Source: Letharia columbiana (taxonomy: Eukaryota > Ascomycota > Lecanoromycetes > Lecanorales > Parmeliaceae). Taken from it: a stretch of 64,000 nucleotides of DNA. The notes under the pieces are model-generated. The model ran no database searches, was not told the DNA's origin, and saw only the letters and a program-made list of their open reading frames with translations. Of the stretch, positions 10,967 to 22,536 are shown one piece after another (the first letter of the stretch is position 1; every line of letters starts with the position of its first letter). Location of the stretch: assembly GCF_014066305.1 (NCBI RefSeq), contig NW_023501039.1, positions 620,001 to 684,000 on the forward strand, read 5' to 3'. The position numbers were made by a program, and so were the translations under genes.

Positions 10967-11688
10967 CGACTGGCTTGTGTATCATGTTTCTATTGGCAGA
11001 AGTCTACGAGCTTTCGTCAGATCCACACACAGTGTAGCCATGAGCTTCGGTAAAACATGTAAGATAAGCTCGCTTCGACAATCGGCCTGGACGTGTCGTG
11101 GTATCTGAACAGCATTGGGGAACGGTAACGTAAATATTTGGATGTCTAAGTAAAACTTGTGCTTATAGTGTTGGGCGTGCTCCGCCCGCTTTGTTGGCTC
11201 TGAATTGTGTTTTGGTGGACGGTGGCTTGTGGCCTGCCTCAGACTGGCGTTTGGCCGGCTTGCTGGGTGGGTTAGCGGGTGGGGTGCGGTGCCCTTGTGT
11301 TGATGTACCTGTCCGGGGGGGGGCCCCAGCGCGTTGCTCTTGTCCGCGGGTCTGCGGGGCGTGGCTTTAGTAAAACCCTAACCCTAAGTAGGGCTATGCC
11401 CTGTGCTGGGGCCAAGGGGACTTTTTCTATGTTGACGATTCACAGTGCATAGGTATAATCAATACTTTAATAGGTATGGAGACGTTCATTTCTTGCGCTC
11501 TATGTGTGATCCTAAGTATATGCGTTCTCCAATGCATCACCAGGGAGTTATATAACCCAGACCCTCTGAGTACAAAGCTGACGGCGATGCCATATCCCAG
11601 AAAGAGTATGGTTCATACCGCACGCATATCATCGTCATTAAAATCGTAAGATGGGTTATTGTGATAGGAAGATCGAACGAGGCTCAGA
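10967..11688. other. Intergenic block, GC-rich, with telomere-like motif
   Basis: Promoter side of the TAPT1-family gene and 3' flank of the KCH1-like gene. From about 11165 to 11370 the plus strand is unusually rich in G and T with a G9 run near 11320. It ends next to AACCCTAACCCTAA (11374-11387), two repeats of the fungal telomere unit. A short hairpin (AGGGC/GCCCT) follows. No coding relic is recognised; it could be the end of a decayed transposable element. Confidence 0.5.
11374..11387. repeat. Interstitial telomere-like repeat (CCCTAA)2
   Basis: AACCCTAACCCTAA, matching the TTAGGG telomere unit of filamentous fungi. Only two units are present. Confidence 0.8.
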
Positions 11689-13786
11689 TCAGTAGCGAGG
11701 AGGCATTGGTCTTCTCTGCCCGTATCCAGCACTGGGGATAGCCGTTGCAGGTCTCGAAGGACCCACAGGACTTGTAAAAGGCTGTTGCCAATTCCCCTCG
11801 TATGGATCATCTGGAGAAGTATTCAAGGTAGTGGGTTGGGGTAGAGGCGCTGTTCCAGATCGTTGAGCTGGCCGGTCAATTGATCCGAAATAATCGTTCG
11901 GTGGTCCATGCGGTAGCATAAATTCGCGAGGTGGCGCCGCAGACGGTGGCGTTGAGTATACTGAGACCGGTAATCCAGATGAGGCGCTCTGTGTGTGAGG
12001 ATTGAATGTATGGGGGTTGAAGGCTAAGTAGCCACCGTTTCTGGGCGGTTCAGTTGCCCTATTAACCGGAGGATGCATCTCAAACTCCTGTGTAGGTGGA
12101 TCGAAGCCTGGGGGCCCTGAAGAACGCCTTCCCACAGCACCCAAAGACATATCTCGCGGCATCGGTTTAAGAACTTGCGGTTGAGAGGGTACGGAAGTTG
12201 GTGTCATCCTCCCACTCATGTCACTATTCTGCCGATTTGGTGGCCCGAATGTTGACGAGGACGAGCGGAAGGATCTTTGTGTGCTCTGTGAGTTTCCCGT
12301 TAAAGTTCGATTCGGTGGCCCGGATCTTGACGAGGACGAGTCAAAAGATCGTTGTGTGCTCTGGGAGTTGCCCGTAAGACTCCGATTGGGAGGAGGCCGC
12401 GCGCTGTGCAATGTGCGAACTTCAGAGTCCATCCTAGACGGCGCGCCTTTAGGGCCAGGGTGACCGTTGCCGCCGTAGCCCATTTCACCAGCTGAACTCA
12501 GCAGAGGTGCATTCGATTCATAGCTTCCATGGGAGCGGAAAGAAGACTGAGTGACGGACCGAGAGGGCGACTCTGGTCGCCGAGGGTTTAAGAATACGTT
12601 GGGGACGGTAGGTTCCGGGCCGACGACAGCTGTGAGACTATGCGGATTGAACGAAGTATCTGTCTGTGCCGTCTGTCCCGAACCTGGTGCGAAGTTTTGT
12701 GCGCCTGTAGTGTCTAAGACGGGCAATGTTGGCTGAAGTTTGGCATCGGCTTGGAAATTTCCAGCTTTCGGGCCTTTTGCTCCTTGCTTTGCTCGCGGAT
12801 TGCTATCCTTCGCTAAGGCCTTATTCACTTTCTTCATCACGATCTTGTGCAGTCGGGTATCAATCTTTCTTCTGCAATACCGTGAAAGGCTACCATCACG
12901 GATGTGGTGCCATAGATAAAGAACATAAAACAAAACCGCCAAGGCCAGACTGAGAGCGGAAATGACCCAAATTATGAGCGTAAAGAGCATGCCGAACAAT
13001 ATTGCAGCTTGCTCTTTGTCCTTGTTTGCCAGTATCTGTACGTTGACGAAGAATTGGACAACAGAAGTATGGCCGTCGCTGGCCGAGTGCTGCCCTGTCG
13101 GCACAAGATCCGCCTGCATAACCGAGTACAAAGTAAGGGCGTTGATGGCGACTCGAGGACCTTCTGCAAAGCAGATGCGCAGCCATGCTAAGACAAGTCA
13201 ATACATGTCTTTGAAGAACATAGGATGTAAACTTACCTTCAAATGAAAAGTACGTGAACAAAGCTACATACTCGTTACCCTTCCTCCCCTTCGTAAGAGC
13301 AGCAAAGACAAGAAATCGCCTCCAGCCGCGTCCGTTGGCGCCCATGCGTATACTCTGTACTCGGACAGCAAGTGGGTCGAGGTAGCTAGCAGCAATAACG
13401 CCGCTCTTAATGGCTCGCACTGCCTTCATCCATCTGTATACCAATAGGATCCAAGAAAGGATGATGCAAGCCGTGAAGATCCACCTAGAGATTTTGAAGG
13501 GTATGGCAGGTTTTACCTGACCAGACCAGCGGTCGAAGATTAATAGATTCGCGCATGTGAACAGATCGACTGCATATACAGCGATGCTGATGATGAGGAA
13601 GAGGTAGAGAACTCCGTAGGATAACGGAGTAAGGCAGGACGTCGAGCGAAAGTCGGACAGGTTCTATACAGTGCAACGATCAGTCATAGGTGCTAAAGAG
13701 GACATCTAAAAATGGATTACTATATAGTCCCACTTCTGTTCGTTCGATGCCTCTCCTTCCTTCTCGCGCAGGGCGCAACAGCTCAT
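11689..13786 (-). CDS. KCH1/PRM6-type low-affinity potassium transporter
   Basis: Three exons, 13786-13721, 13663-13237 and 13187-11689, give 663 aa. The start MSCCALREKEGEASNEQKWD fits the family's short acidic N-terminus. The KCH domain follows with about five hydrophobic segments: a conserved L-F-T-C-A-N-L-L motif after helix 1, YRWMKAVRAIKSGVIAASYL, LTKGRKGNEYVALFTYFSFE and then WLRICFAEGPRVAINALTLY. In yeast, Kch1 and Kch2 mediate K+ uptake during the pheromone response and activate Ca2+ influx. The last about 390 residues are disordered, Ser/Pro-rich, with a repeated block (PPNRTLTGNSQSTQRSF twice, 12240-12390). Function of the tail is unknown. Confidence 0.9.
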
Positions 13787-14696
13787 ATTGAAGCGAGTGG
13801 ATAGCTTCCGGGCCAGCCCAAAGAAGCCGAATTAGCTGCGGCCTCCTTCAGAAACACTCGTGATTCGTGAGAGAGGCCCCCAAATTGTTGAAAGTCGTAT
13901 GCAAGATATTCAATGGCAAGGTAGTATTGCTGGCGGTGGTGCAAGCAGAAGGTAGAGTGCGGCCGCATCACCTGGGTAGAGCCATTTTCCTTTGTGGAAT
14001 CTATGGAGCATGCACAATGAGGACTATGGCGAGGCGCAACAATAAAAGATACGTGGTTCCGTTCGTCGCAAGATGGCAAAAGAGAGATATAGGCTAGGAA
14101 CAGGCCTTCAAGGGACTGCGACCGGCGCTGGATGAGAATGAGACTGGGTGTCAGCGTGTATGCAAGGAATGTCGGTGGTCCGAGAGTCAAGAACGTGTCA
14201 ATAAGGGCAAGAAGAAGAGCAGCAAGTCGAACAATAGATAATGAATGAAAGGGAAGGTGAAGTGTCAACGTATCATGATACATGATACTTAATGAGAGTG
14301 ATGGTGGTCTACTTCGCATGCTGTTTCAGGTTTGAGGGGCGCGAAGCAGAGCTTGACGGCGCATGGCTTTCGTTGGTCCACGCTGCTTCCTGCATCCCTC
14401 GATCGATGACAGCGGGAAGGGGAACCAAGGTGGTGCCAAGTCTGATTAGCGCCCTTGGCGAGACTTGGCGCCGGGTCTAAAGTGAGGGGCCAGGATCGAC
14501 TTTCAGCTCAGGGCCAGGCCTTTACTATACTTTACTTTACGCTGCTTCTTATCAAATTGCCTCCACCCCAAACGTGAGGCAATTCACATTATGGACATAG
14601 GTAGATTCTTTGATGACAATGACATTGAAATACCGGAAGCACTGAAATACCCGAAGCTTTGTTCCCTCAGAAAACATTCTCCCCACTCAAATGTCG
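13787..14696. other. Intergenic, KCH1 promoter and 3' flank of coiled-coil gene A
   Basis: About 0.9 kb. No family-like protein is encoded on either strand. I see no repeat or RNA gene. Confidence 0.5.
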
Positions 14697-17567
14697 CTAT
14701 TCAAGACATCCTCCCCTCTCAATCTTGGCCTTCTTTCGGTCATCGTCCCCCTCGTCATCCGCCTCTCCGTCCGAGCATTCATCATGTTCTCTCTTCACTC
14801 CTGCTCCTTCTCCGAGGACAGGCTTCCTCGTGGGTTGGTGCGCTGGTAGGCGCGCAGGTCGACGACCGAATCTATGAGCAGGCTTGTATGCAGGCTCTGT
14901 GCTCTTATCGCTGGCAGAGGCAGCCGTCTGCTGCTCCTTTTGGATTGCGATAGGCTCTTCGGTGCGTCCGTCGTTCATTGTGCTGTCGCTATTCATGGAG
15001 CTCTTCTCTCGGAACGCTACAAGCTCATTCTCCAATGCCTCGTATCCTTTCCTCAGGATTGAAATTTGGTTCGAATATGTGCTGCAGTTATCTCTAGCTT
15101 TGTTCCGATCCACCTTCATGTTTTCCAACTCACGCTGACACGTGAGGAGTTTGCTCTGCAGAGGATTAACGTTCTGAGCGCGTCGCTGATCTGCCTTGAT
15201 TTGTTCAAGCTCGCTCCTCAGATCCTCGGTAGCCGGCTGCGCTTGCTCGAACTGCTGGCGGTAATGTTTTGCTTCACCAGTCAATCGAGAGTTGTTCGCT
15301 TTGGCTATTTTCGCGTTTTGTTCCAACTTAATTATGGTTGACTGTAGGTTGGCTTCCTTCTCAAACGCTGCGTGATCAATGGTGGGAGCGTTCTTGGCCT
15401 CCTCCAGTTTTGCATCCTTCTCCAAAAGCAGGGCATTTTGCTCTCGGATTCTCTTCGTATTGAGTGCGAGCACGTCGCGGTAATGATTTTGGAACTCGTC
15501 GCGCACTTCACGCTCGACTTCGCCTCTAATCTGCCGCCGAAGGTCATCTCCCACTTGAGATCTCAGCTGCGCGCGGACACTCTCCTCAACTTCTCTCCTC
15601 ATTTCGACCCTAGCAGCGTCGTCAGACATGTTAGCGTCTTTTAAGAGCTCATCAAGAGCTTCTCTCAGTTTCTGGCAGTTTGGACAGTTGGTTTCCAAAC
15701 TTTGGATGCGTCGTTGCTGATGATCGACCGTCTGATTCAAGGCCTCGATTTGCCCTTGCAGCGACCGGATTTCTCTCTGGCTGCTTGACTGCAAGTCTAT
15801 CAACGCTTTATTCTGGTTCTGCACTTGTTGACCCTCTCCAATCAGGTTTGCATGTTGAGCTCTTGCTGTTCCAAGCTGTTGCAGTAAGCTGTTGTTGGAA
15901 TCCTGGAGTGGTCCGCTTGCGTTGCGAAGTTGCATGATTTCCAGGTCCTGTGTTTTCGTATGGTCGCCACATTTCGCGTGTATCTCTTGTAGTTCTTTCA
16001 GCACGCTGTCAAAGTGAGTGACTTGCCCCTGAAGACTGCCAATCTCGCGGTCCCTGACTTCAAGCACTTCCTCCAGCTGCTCTTTTGCGGTCACCAGCTG
16101 GTCAATTCTGGAACTCTGGCGAGTTGAGTCCTCATCACACTGGCCATGAGCAAGTCGAGACTCCTCAAGCTCATTACTCAATGTGTTCAGACGCTGGACA
16201 GTATCCGCAGAAGGAGCTGCCTCGGCGACCAATGTGTCGTTCGCCTCCTCAAGATCTGCAACTTCTTTCTCTTTCTCCCCCAGCTCTGTCCGGAGAGTAG
16301 CAATAGTCCCGGCTGAATCCTTGTCTGCTGTGGTCTTTTCAGCTTGAAGTTTCCTAATCTCTCCGTCCTTCTCGGCTAACTGCGTGTCAAATTGCTCACT
16401 GCGCTCGTTATGCTCGTCGCTTAGTTTCTCAAGATCAATACGCAGCCCACCAATCTGTGCAGTCAACGTTTCTTTCTCTTGTTCGAGATCATTGATCTTC
16501 TGATCTTTGGCCGTTATAGATGCCTCCAGCGCAAGTGCTTCTGGGGTCTTCTCTCCGACTGTCTGCTCTGCTTCTGCATCAGCCTGCACAGTTGAAGTCT
16601 GACTCGGTTCCTTGAGGGCCTTGACTTTTGGGCCCCTCTCTCCAAACCCCCCCAAAAAAATTTTGGGAGGCCCGTAGGTCCCGCAGACGAAGAGGTACTT
16701 GATTCGGCGGCTTTAGACCCCTTGAGTAAGAGCTCTCTGTGGGGTTTCGGCAACGAAGACGGTCGTTGGGTTCGTCGATGCGTGGGCTTGGGTCGAGCTT
16801 TGAGCGTTGCGACGACGGGTGTGGCCTGTCCATGCTGGGGCTCCACCTGCATGCTGAGCGTTTCCATCTCACCCTGAGCCAGGTCACGTTGGCGTCTCAC
16901 TTCGGACAGGTTCTCCTGGAGCGTTTGTACTTCAGCCTGAGCCAGGCTAAGTTGATTGTTCCCTTTGGACAAGTCCCGCTTGAGCTTCTCATTCTCCTTT
17001 GAGACCTGGACCACCTGCCTACTGTACCCATCACGGTCGCTCTCGGTGTTCCACACATCTTGTTCCAGAGAGCGGATCTCTTCTTGATAAACCAGGTGTT
17101 GGTCATTCAGCCCCTGGATGGTGTCGCGAAGTCCTTTTCGTTCTTCGCACATATCGCTGTCAGCGTCTTGCAGCTTCTCGTTCGCGTGGTAGAGCTCGTT
17201 CTCCGTGTCTCTGAGCTTCAAGTGGAGATCACACCACTCGTACGCCCCCTTTCTCGAGTCTTCTCTCGCCTCATCTCGCTGATTCTTTATATTTTTGTAG
17301 GTATTGCATAAACTCAAAGCCCAGAGGAACAAAGCGAGAAGAGCGGTGCAGAGGAACTTCACGAGGAGATAGGAGATGTTCTTAAGCGGCCAATTAGCTT
17401 TCGATCCCGACTTTGAGGATCTCAACACTCACTTCCTCTCGGAAAGGATCTAAAGACCCCAATTCTGTGAGGACGATTCCCCACCAACTATCCACGTCTG
17501 GGTCGTACTGTGCGGGCATGCTGCCAACGGTGGACGAGAAAAGCTTATAGAAGAAAGAAGCACCCAT
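14697..17567 (-). CDS. Membrane-anchored long coiled-coil protein (paralog A), frameshift or extra intron
   Basis: Starts at ATG 17567 (MGASFFYKLFSSTVGSMPAQ). Exon 1 is 17567-17433; a 52-bp intron 17381-17432 leads to NISYLLVKFLCTALLALFLW, one membrane helix, then a long heptad-rich region with a cysteine pair, NCPNCQKL, near the middle. The reading frame changes near 16647-16660, a C7/A7 homopolymer: upstream frame ends ...SSAGPTGLPKFFWGG, downstream frame resumes ...RGPKVKALKEPSQTS. Either there is a cryptic intron (possible donor GTACCTCTTC about 30 bases before the run) or a real or sequencing frameshift. The C-terminus is basic with KKAKIER, a possible nuclear signal. Tandem paralog of the next gene. 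Function unknown. Confidence 0.75.
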
Positions 17568-18672
17568 GTCGGTAAGAGTTCAAGTGCCTCTTGTGGTTGG
17601 AGTATGGCAAGAATTGATACCCTATGGTGTACTTTCTTGCTGGGCACGATGTGTGGGACGGAGACCGGGATAAACGCGGTATTATCACGGTATCAGAGTT
17701 TGTTGTGACAGTCAAGAGTGTGAAGACTCGAGGATGCGTCAGAAGCAGTATTCGTGAGCTTGATAGCTCCTGGATGATGGTAGTAGAAGAAAGTGGATGT
17801 GGTTAAACGGTGGTTGATGTGGTGCAAGGTGGATGATGTGGAGGATGTACGGAAGGAAGTGGAGGATGGTCAAAACGAGGGTGCTTAAATAGGTGATCTG
17901 GATCTGTGTTGAGGGGAGGAGGCTGGTCACGGGTCATCGTTCCGAGATTCACTCTCGCTGTGTTCGGCACGACGCTCTCAACACCTCACCTTGTTGTTCC
18001 CCGCTCCAGACAGCCTCGAGCAACTATTGGTGGACACCGTCCTTAGCATCTACCTGTGTTCTCCTTCGACGAATGTGCTAAGCCTGAATGGAGTGTTTTT
18101 GGAGACCTAGGATGCCACTTTATCAAGAGTATTTTACTCAAAGTCGCACCTGTATAGTTTCTCATCATGGGGCAAAATATCAGCTTCATGGAGCAGATGA
18201 TTCCATTGAGGTCGCTTCCATGAATGCCAATTTTCTTTGTTGACCACGTACAATCTCAGGCTTTTCGAGCATCTTCTCTTTCATACGTGACAACCTTCTT
18301 TGTTGTGTTGGCAGACAGAGGCTCATCCTAGGAATCGCTCAGATTAAGGAGGTTCAGTAAATGTGCAAATGGTGAGTTCCTGAATACCAGAACAGCATTT
18401 AGTCAAACAAAGTATCGTTGCTGGCTTGTTGGTTGACAAGCTTGATAAGATATCAAGGAATGGCATAGTACTTAGATAGCGATCAGCCACGATTCAAACC
18501 TCTATGATTTCCTGGGTACAAAACGTCTTTGTCTCCCCATCACAAGGCTCTCACACCTCAACATGATAGAAAACGATACTCAAAAAGCCTATTTCGATGT
18601 ATATAAAAGTGCTAGCTTTAAATTTAGCTATATCCTCCAGGACGCATAAGATCTGGAGCCGCAGCCTCATGC
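17568..18672. other. Intergenic between tandem coiled-coil paralogs
   Basis: Upstream region of paralog A and 3' flank of paralog B. It shares short blocks with the region upstream of paralog B, for example ATTCACTCTCGC here (about 17950) and ATTCACTCTTGC at about 21920, and CCAATTTTCTTTGTTG here versus CCAACTTTCTTTGTTC near 22250. This suggests the promoter was duplicated with the gene. Confidence 0.5.
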
Positions 18673-21615
18673 TCATGCATCGTTTCCACGTGATTGCTGC
18701 TCCCCGAGCTCTTTCGAGAGTCTTGCAACCTCGTCTTGAAGGTTGCTGACCGTGCCCTTGAGAGGGTTTTCTCTCTCAAGACGAAGCTTCAAGAAATCGC
18801 TCCTCCTCTCGGAGTCCTCCCGCTCCTTCTCCAACACTTTTTCGTGCCTCGCCTTCTCATCTGCCCGCTCTTTTCTCTCCTTGTTTAGCTGGCTCTGGAT
18901 GCCACGGTTTCGAACACGAGCGTCGCCTGCGTCTTTGTTCGCTGCCGCCAATTTGTTCTCCAATGTTTTGACCTCGTGATCCGCCTTGGACCCATCCTGG
19001 TCAAGAACCATGGCATCCTTATCGAGCTTGAGCGCGTCTTCCTTGAGTTGGACGGCATCCTCTCGCGCTTTGATCTGCATTTCCCGGAGGGGACTTGCCT
19101 GGTTTTTCGCTTGCTGGAGTTGGTTCTCCAGCTTGAAAACCTGTCCCTCACTTGCCTCGAGCTTCAATGCCTGAGTAGACATTTCACGATCAAGGTTCGC
19201 TTGCCAGATTGGACGCGCGCGGTTCTCACCTTCGACACGATACTTTTCGAAATTGCTTTCAGAAGAGGAATTCATCTGCTCGAGGTTGGCGTTGGTTTGT
19301 TGTAAATTGGCGACTTCGCTTCGCAGCCCGCGGGCATTTTGGTTTACCACGTCCAGCTCCGTTGCTTGGGTGTTATATTTAGTTTGTAGGTCAGTGTAGG
19401 TATTGGCACCTTGACGAAGTTGGTTCGTGAGATCAGTGGTTCGTCCTTCACAGTTTGTATGGTGGGAGCGGAGGTTGTTGTATTCGTCCCACAAACGTTG
19501 TAGCTCTAGCTGCTTCGCGGTGACGCTCTGCTGCATTGTGTTCAGTGACTGCATGTCCTCATTATGCTTGGCTTCCGCAAGCGCCTCTTGACCCAACATC
19601 TTATTGTAGAGATCGTACAGCGCTTGGTAATCCCGATCCTTATTGCTAATAGCGTCATTCTGGGATTGAATATGACGCTCGATGAGATCTTTGCTTGGGG
19701 CATTATTGATCTGACCCTCGAGTTCTGTGATTCTGTCGTCTTTGACCTTGACTGTCGCCCTTAATTCGCGTCCAGCGGCCTCTAATTCGCTGATTCTGGC
19801 TTTCTGACTCTCTGAATGCTCTTTACACTCGCAATGTTCACGGCGTAAGTCGTCCAAATCGGAGTTTGCTGTCGTTAGGCGCTGGAGATTCTCTGCGTAT
19901 CCTGGGGCTGGTTGTTCGGCGATTTCCTGATTCTTTTTCTGAAGGTCATTGATTTCGCGATCCTTTCGCTTGACAGCGTCTTCCAGTCCACGGTGAGCAG
20001 CCTCCAGTTCGCTGATTTTGGTCTTCTGTTCTCCCAGTTCATGTTCACACTCGGCACTCACTTTACGTGCTTCCACCAAACTGATGCGACTATCAGATAT
20101 TTCCTGGCGCAAATCTGAGATTGCTGTGGTTGCATTCTTATCTGCTGTCATCTTCTCTTCTCGAAGATCGTTGATCTCCTTATCCTTCGCGGCTAGCTCT
20201 TCGCCCATGGTCACCTTCTCCTCTCGAAGGTCTTTGATAGCTTGATTGTTCTTGGCTAGCTCTTCGCTCCCTGTCACCTTCTCTTTTCGAAGGCCGTTGA
20301 TCGTTTCATTCTTCGCTCCTACCTCATCGCTCATCACCACCTTCTCGGCTCGAAGGTCTTTGATCTCCGTGTCCTTTGCAGCCAATTGCCCCTTTAGCTC
20401 GGCCGTAGCATCGAATTCTACAGTATCTGCGGTAGCCTTATTCGAGGCTGGTTCCCCCAAATCCTGGCACTCTTTGCGGAGCTGTTTTATGGTCTCCGCA
20501 TCATCAGCGACCTGTTTACCAAGGGTTTTGCATTGCTCCTCATACTCGCATGTATGCACGAGGGTCGTCGTGAGGGTTTGAGACCCGGTAATAGAGTCGG
20601 ATTTTGAAACCTCTGTTAAAGGAAGGGATGTGTGATCGGCGTTGGACGTGGACGCGGCGTCATTCTTGCCCGAATTCCATACGGGGCGCCTCTCTCGAAG
20701 ACGCTTGATCGTTAGATCGCGTGCAGCCACTGTAGCCTCCAGCTCAACAATTCTAGGGTTTTGGTCTTTTAGGCCATATGCGATTTCCGGCTCTGTGCAT
20801 GCACAACGCACTCCCCAAGCGGGCTTGGTATCTAGGGCATTTGGGCGGTACTTTGCCCAGTACGCGGTGCTTCTTGCATTCTTCTTGAGCTGAGATCGTA
20901 GCCACTCTTTCTCCTTGTTGTCCTTTTCGCGCTGAGTCCCGAGCTTCTCCTCGAGAGCCTTGACGCATTTCTCAGACTTCTCCAGGAGATTGTTTGAAAT
21001 CTCGAGCTGTCTCTGGGTTTGCTCGGATCTCTGCTGGTAGTATTCTGGTCGCTTCGCGGACATTCCGTACACAGAGACTTGTTGCAGAAGCTCATCATAG
21101 TCCTGCTTGAAACCTTCCAGGCGCTCGATCTCGTTGTGCTGGACGCTGTTCTCCTCTGCAAGTTCGGTGTTTCTATGCTTCAACCATGGTAGATCCTTGA
21201 AAGCCGTGCTGAGCTCGGCCCGGAGCTCCAGGTTTGTTTCCATTGCTCGCTCATGCTTTGTCCTCATCTCTACCCAGGCACGTTGCGCGTCATCACGCTC
21301 CTTAACGGCGGCATTTCGCTCTTCGTTAGCAGCTCCGACAGGATCCAGGCGATTTTTCAAGCTGGACTGGCCGTAATACCAACTGAGTAGGAGAAGCAAC
21401 CCTATGAAAGAGCTAGAATAGACGCATTGTTTGAGAAAGTACTTTGAACACTAGTCAGCTTGCAAGGTCAAGCTATTCGACACTCTGATACTTACATCCT
21501 GAATATCTGGCTCGCGGAAATCCGGGATAAAGTGAAACTGGGAGCATAGTACACCATACCAAGAGTCTACGCCAGGTTGGAAGCCCGAAGGAAGTCTTGA
21601 GAACTGTTGACCCAT
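18673..21615 (-). CDS. Membrane-anchored long coiled-coil protein (paralog B)
   Basis: Two exons, 21615-21496 and 21441-18673, give 962 aa. It starts MGQQFSRLPSGFQPGVDSWY; the MGxxxS pattern fits N-myristoylation (inference). The segment VDSWYGVLCSQF parallels VDSWWGIVLTEL of paralog A. Exon 2 opens with YFLKQCVYSSSFIGLLLLLS, a membrane helix, and the rest is almost entirely heptad coiled coil. Four repeats of about 21 residues (AKDxEIxDLRxEKVTxxEEL) lie at about 20150-20390. Part aligns with paralog A: APGYAENLQRL versus APSADTVQRLN, then KDDRITELEGQI versus RDREIGSLQGQV. Could be an organelle tether or scaffold; no family assigned. Confidence 0.85.
20150..20390 (-). repeat. About 63-bp coding tandem repeats in paralog B
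   Basis: Four in-frame imperfect repeats of about 21 codons: each reads roughly AKDxEIxDLRxEKVTxxEELA. Paralog A has only a diverged counterpart, so the array appears to have expanded after duplication. Confidence 0.7.
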
Positions 21616-22536
21616 GGTATGGTACTGTATATGTATAGGGTTTAAGCGTAGGGAAAATTTTGTATGTGCGGGTTTACACCCTGTCGGCGAAATATTGGAA
21701 CAGTGCTTTCAGGCTTAAGTCGAGCAAGTGGTGTATGAATAGTATGATATTGGTTGATGATTTGATGTGGTCCGTAAGATGTGGAGTTGGCCTCGCGGTG
21801 TGTAAGATGTAAGAAAGATGGTTGAGTAAGAAAGTACCTTAATGTGCGGAAAGTTCACAATTTAAGTCCTACATCTGTGTGTTGGGAGGGGCTGGTTAAG
21901 AGTCACCTTGTTAAAATTCACTCTTGCAGCAGTTTTGTCAACACTTCGGCTGCTTGCGTCCCCTCCCTCACACGTTGTTTTAACCCCGACGATCCTCAAC
22001 ACCTATGAGTTGCATTTAAGGCAGTGAACATCCTGCGGTCGCGACACCGGTTTGCCTCGGATTATGGATCTAAGGGGCTTTGCGTCGAGTCTCGGTCCTC
22101 TGTTTTGAGTAAGCTAGCAGAATACTAAGTGAGGTGTATGCTTTGCTCTTAGATAGAATCCTAGCTTCGTCGTTTCACTCTTGCATTATACTCCAAGCCT
22201 AGCATTCTTTTGACCTTTATAGAGAGCCTTGAATATGTAGCCATAAAAGCCAACTTTCTTTGTTCTCCAGAAACTGACCCGAAAGCCTCTCTGCCCCCCC
22301 AGTCAATACGGCCTCCTTTGTTCTTCATACTAAGGATCACATTCAACTCTGGCTTGACGACAGAGCCACTCGTCGAATCCCAAAACACGACACTACCTGG
22401 CTGCTAGTTTCGGCAAAAGCTTCTACTGGCAGCGACAAGTTGAGAAGTACTAGTACGTGTAGTACAGTGAACATACTGTTTGCAGGTGCCCTTGGAATTG
22501 AGATCCATCTGGCTTGGAAAAGCGAAATAGAACAAC
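21616..22536. other. Intergenic, promoter of coiled-coil paralog B
   Basis: About 0.9 kb with short similarity blocks to the upstream region of paralog A. No coding signal recognised. Confidence 0.5.

Noticed and set aside
13783..14319. 178-codon minus frame upstream of KCH1
   Set aside because: It overlaps the KCH1 start in another frame and has no family similarity.
18694..21376. Many antisense open frames inside the coiled-coil genes
   Set aside because: They mirror Glu/Lys/Leu-rich codons of the real genes; composition is Ser/Leu/Phe-rich and none shows a family motif.
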